64,000 nucleotides of DNA, taken from Sphaerotilus sp. (GTDB taxonomy: Bacteria > Pseudomonadota > Gammaproteobacteria > Burkholderiales > Burkholderiaceae_C). This document shows, piece by piece, positions 52,501-62,128 of the stretch (positions are counted from its first letter, which is position 1; the number at the start of each line of letters is the position of its first letter). Made by a program: the position numbers and the translations under genes. The DNA lies in NCBI RefSeq assembly GCF_013299175.1, contig NZ_JAAFKF010000005.1, positions 1 through 64,000 on the forward strand, given 5' to 3'. Below the pieces are notes generated by a model, which was not told the DNA's origin, ran no database searches, and saw only the letters and a list, made by a program, of their open reading frames with translations.

Positions 52501-53816
52501 TCGTGCAGGCCGATGCTGTGCAGGCGTTCGCCGAGCACCTGCACGGCTTCGATGTGGTGGGCGTTGAGCGGTTCTGCCTCCGGGCGGTCCTTCAGCCAGG
52601 CGCGCACCAACCAGCGGCTGATGTCGAGCTGGTCGATGTGGAGGGCGCTGGTGCGGGGCGTGAAGGCTTGCAGGTCGCGCCGCGCGTCGCCCAGCTTCAT
52701 TTGCAGGGCCAGCGCGAACACGCCCCAGGACGATTCCATCATCGGCTGGCGCTTGCCGCCTTCGGCCAGACAGAACTTGAGCGCCTTCTGCAGCGCGGCA
52801 GGCGTGCCCTGGGCCATCAGCGCCAGGGGGTAGGCCCAGGCGATTGGCATCGGCAGCAGCCCCTTGCGCTTGCCCGACAGCAGGCGCAGCGCCTCCAGCA
52901 CGGTCTCCATCGCCTCGATGCAGCCTGCCCAGTCGCCACGGCGGAACTGGCGCACGGCGTCGAATGCCTCCGCCATCGCGCGCCAGATGACGATGGTGCT
53001 CGCGAGTTCCGGCTGTCCGGTCGGATCGACCAGCGCCTGGAGCACGGTGGCCATGTCGTCGAAGCGGCCCGCGAGCATCAGGTATTCCGCCTGGGCGAGC
53101 GACAGCCCGCTGAGGCGCACGGCCCGGTCCAGCGCGGGGTCGGTCTGCGCGCGCTGGCGCAGGGTGTCGGCCATGGCCTGCAGCGGCAGCGCACCGGGGT
53201 TGGCCCACCGCTGGACGAGCAGGTCGAAGTGTTCGCGCAGTGTCCTGGCCTGCAGGCACGGATGCATCCGTGCAAACAAGTCGCCGTCGAGCACGTCATG
53301 CAGCGACCGCTCCAGCACCGCCTCCCACTCCATGCCCCAGCGGCAGGCCAGCCGCAGCCGCTCCAGTTGGTCTGGCGCCTGCCCGCTGAAGACCGCCAGC
53401 CGCGTGACGGCGCAGGCGAGTTCCATGTTCTCGAAGTACCAGTGGGTGGTGCCGAACTGGGCGGCACTGCGGCTGCTGTCGGCGTTCAGCAAGGCGTCGC
53501 GCAGGGTATCCGGAGTGTTCCGTTGCAGCAGTGCCAGATACGTGGCGCTGTGGTGCGCCGGGTGGACACGCCAGTGGCCGGGGCGCTGCGGGTGTTCGGC
53601 GAGCTGGCCGTCGGCGGTCAGCGCCACCACCGCCTCGCGTACCTGCTCGCCGGTGTAGCGTTTGCCGTCCCGGTTGGACCACGCCAGTGCGGCCAGCAGC
53701 GTGTGGACCCAGGTCCGGGTGCGGTAGGACATGCCCAGTGCGAAGGCATGGAGGACATCGCGCTGCTCGCCGGCGGCGCCGCCTGGGGCGGTGGGTGTGG
53801 AGTCGGTGGAAGGCAT
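49533..53816 (-). CDS. SNF2-family DEAD/DEAH helicase with long N-terminal region
   Basis: [85 protein letters not shown]. Confidence 0.93.
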   Translation of the reverse strand: [1427 protein letters not shown]

Positions 53817-54177
53817 GGCGGCGGATTCTGCCTCGTTTGGGGGGTGTGACACCCGGCTTGCGGGATACCGTTTTCTGCCGAACGGTCTGGTCGGGGCGCA
53901 GCGGGGCTGTTGGTCGCCCGCTGCATGGGGTGGACCTTGGAACGCTATATTTCCAGCCACCTGAATATGGGGGGTTTCAGCGATTTTGTCGATAAATTGG
54001 CTGTACGCAGACCTGTCCATCGCCAATACAGGGGGAACACCCAACCATGGGGCTTTGCTGTGGTACCCAAAACGACCACCCGCCGAGCGTGATGTATTCC
54101 AAGTTGTTTTTTCAGATTCGCGCTAACAATTGCTTTCATGCGGGTCAGTCCAGAATAAATCTGGCATGGGGAAAACA

Positions 54178-55173
54178 ATGAACACAGCGTATACAGCGCA
54201 TACCGCCGACACCGTGCGCAATGGCGCGGTGGTGTCGATCGTGCTGCCGGTGCAGGGCACGGACGCGGCACTGGACCGGGTCGTGCAGAGCGTGCGGGCG
54301 CAGACCGAGCAGGACTGGCAGTTGTACCTGGTCGAGCCAGCCGGCGCGCGTGGCCGTGCCAGCCGCTGGGCGGCGCACGACGGGCGCATCCAGGTGCTGC
54401 GCCAGGAGGGGTGTGGTGGCCGCGCTGCGGCGCTGCGCCTGGGCTTGCAGCACTGTCTGGGTACCTACACCGTGTTCCTCGATGCCGAGCATGTCTGGGC
54501 GCCATATTTCCTGGCGCTGACGCGGGCCTTCCTGGATGCCTTCACGCTCGAAGACCTCGTGTGCATGGCGTCGGTCACGCCTGCGGGCCAGCCGGCGGCT
54601 GTTTATCGCCGGGCCGATGTGCGGGGGCATGGCCGTCTGGACGCCGTGCTGGACCCGTCGGCGCTGCGTGGCTTGCCGGACGCGGTGGCCGGGGCGCTGT
54701 GGCAACAGGGCGAGCTGGCCCGGCACCTGCGCTGGGGCGAATACACGCGGCTGGCCGTGACGTTGCTGCGCACGGAGGAGGCCGAGCGGCTGCTCCCGGC
54801 GTTGTACGAGGACACCGAGGCGCTGGAGTACCGCCTGCAGGCCCGGCTGGCCGCCCGCAGTGCGGTGAATGTGCTGGCGCTGCCCGGCGCGGTGTTCCAT
54901 GCGGCGGGGGTCTCGCCCGAGGTGGCGCGCCAGCGCGAGATCGATGCGCTGGCGGTGTTCGACGAGGTCCATGGCCGGCAGTGGGAAACCGACCCGGAAG
55001 TGGCCCGCCTGCGCCGCGAGCGGCTGGCACGCATCGACCAGCGTGCGCCGCTGGGTGCCCTGGGCGCCCTGGGTGCGGTGGTGGCACGGTGTCTGGGCTG
55101 GTCGCGCCAGGACCGGCCCGCCCGCGCGCTCCCCGCGGACCTCGGTGGTCCGCAGGTCGGGCACCCCCACTGA
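54178..55173 (+). CDS. GT-A/GT2-like glycosyltransferase with altered active-site motifs
   Basis: VVSIVLPVQGTDAALDRVVQSVRAQTEQDWQLYLVE...GTYTVFLDAEHVWAPYFL. Confidence 0.65.
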   Translation: MNTAYTAHTADTVRNGAVVSIVLPVQGTDAALDRVVQSVRAQTEQDWQLYLVEPAGARGRASRWAAHDGRIQVLRQEGCGGRAAALRLGLQHCLGTYTVFLDAEHVWAPYFLALTRAFLDAFTLEDLVCMASVTPAGQPAAVYRRADVRGHGRLDAVLDPSALRGLPDAVAGALWQQGELARHLRWGEYTRLAVTLLRTEEAERLLPALYEDTEALEYRLQARLAARSAVNVLALPGAVFHAAGVSPEVARQREIDALAVFDEVHGRQWETDPEVARLRRERLARIDQRAPLGALGALGAVVARCLGWSRQDRPARALPADLGGPQVGHPH

Positions 55174-55348
55174 TGCCTCCATTGATACCCACCATTGATT
55201 CAGGCGCCTTGAAACAAGGGGGTTATGGTCGATCTGGACCATTGGCGTTCGAATTGAAGTCCGAATATGTGACGTATTTTTGATGGTATTTCTGTGCTTG
55301 GTTTGATAATCAAATTCATAAGGTGTCGATTGGATTTGAAAGTACAGC

Positions 55349-56386
55349 GTGAATAATTGCCAGCTTGCCCCGGTCTGTTTGTTTGTGTATGCCCGTGAAG
55401 CATTGACGCGCCGGACGGTGGAATCTTTGCTGGCCAATCCGGAGGCCAGCGCGAGCGAGCTGCATGTGTTCTGCGACGGACCCCGGCCCGACGCCGATGC
55501 ACGGACCCGCGCACAGGTGCAGGCCGTGCGCGACTACGTCCGCGGCATCACCGGCTTCGCCCGCGTCGTGCTGCACGAGTCCGCGGTGAACCTGGGGCTG
55601 TCGCGCTCGGTCATTGGCGGCGTCAGCGAGATGCTGCGCACGCACGAGCGGGTGATCGTGCTGGAGGACGATCTGGTGCTGTCCAGCGGTTTTCTGCGTT
55701 TCATGCACCAGGCGCTGCAGACCTACGCCGACGTGCCGCAGGTGCTGAGCGTGTCCGGTTACGCCCACCCGATCCACCACCGGCCAGGCCCGGAGCCGGC
55801 GCAGGACGCCACCTTCGGCCTGCGCGCCAGCTCCTGGGGCTGGGCGATCTGGCGCGACCGCTGGGAGCAGATCGACTGGGCGGTGACGGACTACCCGCGC
55901 TTTCGCTGGAACCTTGCCCAGCGCCTGCGCTTCAACCGCGGTGGCAGCGACCTGTCGCACATGCTCGACCGCCAGATGGCCGGCAAGATCGACTCCTGGG
56001 CCATCCGCCTGTGTTTCCACCAGTTCCGGCACGGGCTGGTGGACGTGTTCCCGCGGCAGTCGCTGGTCGAGAACATCGGCTTCGGCGAGGGGGCGGCGCA
56101 TTGCCGGCACGATGTGCGACCCCCGCACGCCGTGTGCCCCTCCGAGCCGCCGGCGGTTTTTCGACTGCCGACCGAGGTGTGTACGGACCCGGACGTGCTG
56201 CGGCAGTTCCGTGGCTTCAACAGCCTGTCCGCGCGGGCGCTGCGCACGCTCAAGCGTTGGTGGCTGGACGGTTTGGCTGGATGCGGGGCAGCCGGGCGGC
56301 CGCCCGCTGTGCCACACGCCACAGCGGTTGCAGCGCCACGCGCGGCGCGCCCGCATCCCCTGGTGCGGCATAGCGCCACCGGCTGA
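55349..56386 (+). CDS. GT-A family glycosyltransferase (GNT-I-like)
   Basis: APVCLFVYAREALTRRTVESLL; NLGLSRSVIGGVSEMLRTHERVIVLEDDLVLSSGFLRFM; SWGWAIWRDRW. Confidence 0.8.
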   Translation: MNNCQLAPVCLFVYAREALTRRTVESLLANPEASASELHVFCDGPRPDADARTRAQVQAVRDYVRGITGFARVVLHESAVNLGLSRSVIGGVSEMLRTHERVIVLEDDLVLSSGFLRFMHQALQTYADVPQVLSVSGYAHPIHHRPGPEPAQDATFGLRASSWGWAIWRDRWEQIDWAVTDYPRFRWNLAQRLRFNRGGSDLSHMLDRQMAGKIDSWAIRLCFHQFRHGLVDVFPRQSLVENIGFGEGAAHCRHDVRPPHAVCPSEPPAVFRLPTEVCTDPDVLRQFRGFNSLSARALRTLKRWWLDGLAGCGAAGRPPAVPHATAVAAPRAARPHPLVRHSATG

Positions 56387-58415
56387 GGGTGTCCAGCGCC
56401 GCGGCCAGACGGTCGAACTCGGCGGCGGCTGTGGCCGACAGACCACCCGCACCCACACCCGCACCCGTATCGCACTGCGACCGCAGATGGACCAGCAGGC
56501 CCGCCGTGGCCAGGTGCGCCGGCACCGTGTAGCCACGCTGGCGCAGGATCTGCTGCAGGCGCGCATGTCCGCGCAGCCAAGGATCACGCCGACGCGGCGG
56601 TGACCGCCACGCCACCCAACCCGCGCCGACGCCCACCAAGGCCGCGAATCCACCAGCCAGCCAGCGCCCCAGGGTGTGCAGCGCGACGCCTTCGCCGAGC
56701 AGGCCGGCGAGGAGATCCTGCTGGCGGTGCGCCGAGTAGCCCAGGATCCACTGGTTCCACTGGTGCTCCGCCGCGCCCCAGACCGCCTGCATCTGCGCGA
56801 CCCACTGCGGGTCCAGTGCCACCAGATCCACGAGTGCCAGCCCGAGTGGCCCGCGTGCCGCTGTCAGCCGCTCGCCACGCTGCACACGCTCTGGTGCCAC
56901 CGCTTCGGTCGGGTCGAGCCGCACCCAGCCGCGGTCGGCGTGCCAGTACTCGACCCAGGCGTGGGCATCGCGCTGGCGGATGTCGAGCACGCCGTTGAGC
57001 GGGTTGACCTCGCCGCCGAGGTAGCCCGTGACGATGCGCGCCGGGATGCCCCAGCGGCGCAGCACGACCGTGACCGCGCTGGCGTAGTGCTCGCAGAAGC
57101 CGGCGCGCGTGTCGAGCCAGAACGTGTCCACGGGGTGTTGTCCGAGCAGTCCGGGCGCCAGGGTGTAGACGTAGGGCTGCTGGCGGATGTGGTCGAGCAG
57201 CCACTGTGGATGCCGGTCGGCGCTGGGCTGGGCGTCTGCCCAGGCCAGCGTGCGCGGATGCTGGCCCTCTGGCAGCACGAGGTATGGGGTCCAGCGCGGA
57301 TCGGCTGGATCGACCGCCGGCGCGGATGCGACGCGGGGATCGTGCAGCGGGGTGTCCAGCGTGGCCGTGGCACGCAGGCGCATCCGCTCGGTGAGCGGTC
57401 GCTGCGTGGGCCAGTAGCCCTCCGGGTGGTGCCACCAGGGCAGGTCCGGCTCGGCGTCGGGCCGTGTCGGGGGGGTTCGGGCGTTTTCCAGCAGGGGCAG
57501 CGTGCCCAGGCCGAGCGGCTCCACGGTCATCTCGTAACGCACCTTGGGTGCTGCGTTTGCGTTTCCGTTTCCGTCTGCGGGTGGCGCTGGCAGGGGCACG
57601 AATCCTGCGCCGCTGCCGGTCTGCCGCTGCCAGCCACTGCCCTCGGGTGTGCTCAGCACCGGCCCGCGGAAATACCGCAGCGCGGTGGCCGGCACGGCGC
57701 CCTCGAACTGCAGCCGCAGCGCCAGCGTGTCGTCCTGCGCCAGCTCGGCCACATCGCCCAGCGCGAGGTGGTCCGACAGGCCGGTCTTGCCCACGCCCGA
57801 CCCCGATCCCGGTACCGTCCACAGCGGCGCGACCCGCGGAAAGAACACGAACAGCATGACCACCAGCGGCACGCCGGTCAGCAGCAGCCGGGCTGACAGG
57901 GCCAGCGCCTGCCGCAGCGGCGCCCTGTGCACCTGCACCTCGGGCACCTCCGGCAGGTGGGCCAGCACCAGCGCCGCCATCAGCAGCCACACCGCCACCC
58001 CCATCGCCAGCGCCGTGGCCAGCGACTGCGAGTGCAGGAAGTTGGCCAGCACCAGGAAAAAGCCGAGATAGAACACGACCGTCGCATCGCGGCGCGCCCG
58101 CAGCTCCAGCGTCTTGAGTGCCGACATCACCACCAGCAGCGTCACGCCCGCCGACGGCCCGAAGAGCGATTGGTGGCTCGCCAGCGTACCGGCCGTGGCC
58201 CCCAGCAGCGCCAGCACCAGCAGCCAGCGCGACGGCAGTGCGCCACCCCGCCACGCCAGCCAGGCCCGCCAGCCCAGCGCCGCATACGCCAGCGCGGCAC
58301 ACCATGGCGGCACCTGCACCAGTTGCGGCAGCAGCGTCCACGCCAAGACGGCCAGCAGGAACAGCGTGTCACGCGGCTCCCGTGGCAGCCGCGCCCAGCC
58401 CGTGCTGAAACTCAT
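56250..58415 (-). CDS. TgpA-like membrane transglutaminase
   Basis: Multiple TMs; DTFWLDTRAGFCEHYASAVTVVLRRWGIPARIVTGYLGGEVNPLNGVLDIRQRDAHAWVEYW. Confidence 0.92.
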   Translation of the reverse strand: MSFSTGWARLPREPRDTLFLLAVLAWTLLPQLVQVPPWCAALAYAALGWRAWLAWRGGALPSRWLLVLALLGATAGTLASHQSLFGPSAGVTLLVVMSALKTLELRARRDATVVFYLGFFLVLANFLHSQSLATALAMGVAVWLLMAALVLAHLPEVPEVQVHRAPLRQALALSARLLLTGVPLVVMLFVFFPRVAPLWTVPGSGSGVGKTGLSDHLALGDVAELAQDDTLALRLQFEGAVPATALRYFRGPVLSTPEGSGWQRQTGSGAGFVPLPAPPADGNGNANAAPKVRYEMTVEPLGLGTLPLLENARTPPTRPDAEPDLPWWHHPEGYWPTQRPLTERMRLRATATLDTPLHDPRVASAPAVDPADPRWTPYLVLPEGQHPRTLAWADAQPSADRHPQWLLDHIRQQPYVYTLAPGLLGQHPVDTFWLDTRAGFCEHYASAVTVVLRRWGIPARIVTGYLGGEVNPLNGVLDIRQRDAHAWVEYWHADRGWVRLDPTEAVAPERVQRGERLTAARGPLGLALVDLVALDPQWVAQMQAVWGAAEHQWNQWILGYSAHRQQDLLAGLLGEGVALHTLGRWLAGGFAALVGVGAGWVAWRSPPRRRDPWLRGHARLQQILRQRGYTVPAHLATAGLLVHLRSQCDTGAGVGAGGLSATAAAEFDRLAAALDTLSRWRYAAPGDAGAPRVALQPLWRVAQRAAARLPRIQPNRPATNA

Positions 58416-59437
58416 GCCATCCCCCACCAGGCCAGCGCATCCAGGCAGTGCCGCCGGTGGCCGGGGCCAGTCCCCGCCTCGGTGCGCAGCGCACCCAGGC
58501 TCAGGCGGTAAGGCTGGCCCAGCGCGTCCGCCTCCAGCACCCAGGCGCTCAGGCGACGCAGGCGGGCTTCGGGATCGAGACCGTGCAGCCGGTCGCCGTC
58601 CAGGTGCAGCTCGCAGGTGGCCCGCGGCGGCGGCACTTCACGCACCAGCAGCCCGCCGCCGGCCGCCAGCCGCTGCGCCGAGCGGCGCCAGAGCACCTGC
58701 GACGGCCGGTCCCCGCGCCGCCAGGGCCGCACGCCATCGTCGTCTCCCGGTTCGGGCAGCAGGCCGTGCTGTCGGGCGGGTGTCTCGGCCGGATCTGCGT
58801 TGTCGTCGTCCAGGTCCAGTGTCAGCGGCAGTGGCGGCGCATCCACCTCGGGCGCCGGCCAGGCCAGCGGCTGGTGTGCGATGCGCCACACCGTCCAGAC
58901 CCGGAACAGCCCGAGCGGAAAGCGGCTGGACAGCTCCAGCGGCGGTAAGGTCTGCGGCCCGCGCTGCACCAGGGTGCGTGGCAGGCGGTGCAGCGCGTCC
59001 GGATCGGTGGTCCAGGCGAACGGGTGCGGTCCACCGTCCGGTTCCGGCGTGTCGCGCCAGCGCAGCACCAGCCCGTGGCGGCCCAGCCGGGTGGGGTGGC
59101 GCCAGCCGGTGGCAGGGGATCCGTCCTGCAGCACGAGGTCCAGCACGACCGTCTCGCCGACGAAACCCGGCGCGCTCGCCTGCACGCGCAGGTGCAGCCC
59201 GCTCAGCGTCGCGTGCGTGGCGTGCAGCGCGACCAGCCCGGCGCTGGCGAGCGTGAAGGTGAGCAGGTGGCCGAGGTTGAGCTGGTAGTTGACCGAGGCC
59301 AGCAGCAGGCACAGCAGCAGCACCCCGTAGAACCAGCCCGACACCGTCGGCACGATGTAGAGATGGCGGTGGTCGAGCCGCACGGTGTCGGTGCGCGGGT
59401 GGCGCCGATTCCACCAGGATTGCCAGCGTTGGCGCAC
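58412..59437 (-). CDS. DUF58 domain protein
   Basis: IVPTVSGWFYGVLLLCLLLASVNYQLNLGHLLTFTLASAGLVALHAT; FPLGLFRVWTVW; RPSQVLWRRSAQ. Confidence 0.87.
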   Translation of the reverse strand: MRQRWQSWWNRRHPRTDTVRLDHRHLYIVPTVSGWFYGVLLLCLLLASVNYQLNLGHLLTFTLASAGLVALHATHATLSGLHLRVQASAPGFVGETVVLDLVLQDGSPATGWRHPTRLGRHGLVLRWRDTPEPDGGPHPFAWTTDPDALHRLPRTLVQRGPQTLPPLELSSRFPLGLFRVWTVWRIAHQPLAWPAPEVDAPPLPLTLDLDDDNADPAETPARQHGLLPEPGDDDGVRPWRRGDRPSQVLWRRSAQRLAAGGGLLVREVPPPRATCELHLDGDRLHGLDPEARLRRLSAWVLEADALGQPYRLSLGALRTEAGTGPGHRRHCLDALAWWGMA

Positions 59438-59438
59438 C

Positions 59439-60377
<939 letters not shown>

Positions 60378-60464
60378 TGGTGCTACCTTACCCGAACTTG
60401 CACGCACCGAAACGACGCTGGAGGGACCACACAGGGGCAGCAGACGCCCGCTGTGCCAGACGAC

Positions 60465-61403
60465 ATGAGCACTGCCTTTTATACCCACCCCGACTGCCGC
60501 GGCCACGACATGGGCGCCGGCCACCCCGAATGTCCCCAGCGGCTCGACGCGATCGAGGACCATCTCCTTGCCACCGGGCTGGACATCGCGCTGCTGCGTC
60601 CCGGTGACGTGCCGCTGGCCCGGCACGCGGACCTGATGCACGCGCACAGCGAGGGCTATCTGCGCGAACTCGACGAGTTCCTGCAGCAGGCCACCGCGAC
60701 CGGCGAACACCGCGCGCTCGACCCCGACACCACCGTCTGTCCCGGCACCCGGCAGGCGATGCTGCGGGCGGCCGGCGCGGCGGTGGCCGCCACGGACGCC
60801 GTGATCGACGGCACCTACCGCAACGCCTTCTGCGCCATCCGCCCGCCCGGCCACCACGCCACGCGCTCGGCGGCGATGGGGTTCTGCTTCTACAACAACG
60901 TCTGCATCGCGGCCCGCCATGCGCTGAACGTGCGGGGCCTGCAGCGCGTGGCGATCGTCGATTTCGATGTCCACCACGGCAACGGCACCGAGGACATCAT
61001 CGCGGGCGACGAGCGCGTGCTGATGGCCAGCTTCTTCCAGGACCAGCTCTATCCGTACAGCGGCGGTGTGCCGATGGGCGACAACATGGTCAATGTGCCG
61101 GTGCCGGCCTACACCCGCGGCATGGAGGTGCGCGAACTCGTGGAGGCGTACTGGCTGCCGCGGCTGGAGGCGTTCCGGCCGGAGATGCTGTTCATCTCGG
61201 CCGGCTTCGACGCCCACCGCGAGGACGATCTCGGCCAGCTCGGGCTGGTCGAGTCCGATTACGCCTGGATCACGCAGCGGCTGGTCGATGTCGCCGACCG
61301 CCATTGCCAGGGCCGCATCGTGTCGTGCCTGGAAGGTGGCTATGCCCTGAGCGCGCTGGCGCGCAGCGTGGCGGCCCATCTGCGGGTGCTGGCCGACGTG
61401 TGA
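60465..61403 (+). CDS. histone deacetylase family protein
   Basis: GHPECPQRLDAI; AIRPPGHHATRSAAMGFCFYNNVCIAARHAL; IVDFDVHHGNGTEDI; FISAGFDAHREDDLG. Confidence 0.95.
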   Translation: MSTAFYTHPDCRGHDMGAGHPECPQRLDAIEDHLLATGLDIALLRPGDVPLARHADLMHAHSEGYLRELDEFLQQATATGEHRALDPDTTVCPGTRQAMLRAAGAAVAATDAVIDGTYRNAFCAIRPPGHHATRSAAMGFCFYNNVCIAARHALNVRGLQRVAIVDFDVHHGNGTEDIIAGDERVLMASFFQDQLYPYSGGVPMGDNMVNVPVPAYTRGMEVRELVEAYWLPRLEAFRPEMLFISAGFDAHREDDLGQLGLVESDYAWITQRLVDVADRHCQGRIVSCLEGGYALSALARSVAAHLRVLADV

Positions 61404-61431
61404 ACGGGTCTGTCCAGGTGGTCGCGCGCGG

Positions 61432-62121
61432 TCAGCGCGCGGCAGTTTGCGGGTTGTCGTGCAGCGGCTCGGTGGCGTATTCGATCTCGATGCGCAGCCG
61501 CGAGCGGATCGGGCGCCCGTCGAGTTCACCGGGCGTGAACGGGCTGTGGAGGAAGGTCTGCCGCGCCGCGTCTTCGAGCACCGGTGGCAGGCCGCTGTCG
61601 TCCGCCTCGTCGATCCGCACGCGCTGCACCACGCCCCGGTCGTCGATGAACAGCGTCAGCACCGCCCGGAAGCGCCCGGCCGGCGCCAGCTCCGGGTAGA
61701 GCAGGTCGATGGACTGCTGCGGTACCGGCGCCTGCGTGAGCTGGCTGCGGGGCAGATAGGCGGCGTCCGGATCGGCGGCGCTTGTGGCGATTGCGGGGAT
61801 GGCTGGTGTGGCGACAGGGCCGGCGCCGGTCGGCTCCAGGCGGTCCAGCTCGGCGGGCAGCATCCTGGTCTGCGCGGGTGCGGCAGCCGGCTGTGCGGCC
61901 CAGCCGGTCACGGCCCGAGCCTGCGGGCGGGGCACCGGGGGTGGACGGATCTCCGACAGGCGGACCTGGACACCGGCGGGGCGGCCGATGGAGGTGGCGG
62001 AGGTGGCGCCACCGCTGGCCGTGGTCGGCACGGGCGACGTGCCGCACAGGATCAACCCGGCGTGCAGCACCACCGATCCGCCCACACAAGCGGCCAGCAC
62101 CGCACTGCGCATTCCCGCCAC
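61432..62121 (-). CDS. TonB C-terminal-like energy transducer family protein
   Basis: N-terminal TM, Pro-rich linker, APAGRFRAVLTLFIDDRGVVQRVRIDEADDSGLPPVLEDAARQTFLHSPFTPGELDGRPIRSRLRIEIEY. Confidence 0.75.
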   Translation of the reverse strand: MAGMRSAVLAACVGGSVVLHAGLILCGTSPVPTTASGGATSATSIGRPAGVQVRLSEIRPPPVPRPQARAVTGWAAQPAAAPAQTRMLPAELDRLEPTGAGPVATPAIPAIATSAADPDAAYLPRSQLTQAPVPQQSIDLLYPELAPAGRFRAVLTLFIDDRGVVQRVRIDEADDSGLPPVLEDAARQTFLHSPFTPGELDGRPIRSRLRIEIEYATEPLHDNPQTAAR

Positions 62122-62128
62122 CGCCGCC

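Noticed and set aside
49067-53816. SNF2 helicase beside toxin-antitoxin remnant as a possible phage-defence island
   Set aside because: No nuclease, methyltransferase, phospholipase or other defence partner is adjacent; the toxin-antitoxin remnant is inactive-looking and the helicase stands alone.
49635-53849. 1404-aa plus-strand ORF
   Set aside because: It is the mirror of the SNF2 helicase gene; Arg/Pro/Gln/His-rich translation with no recognisable motifs, a common artefact in high-GC DNA.
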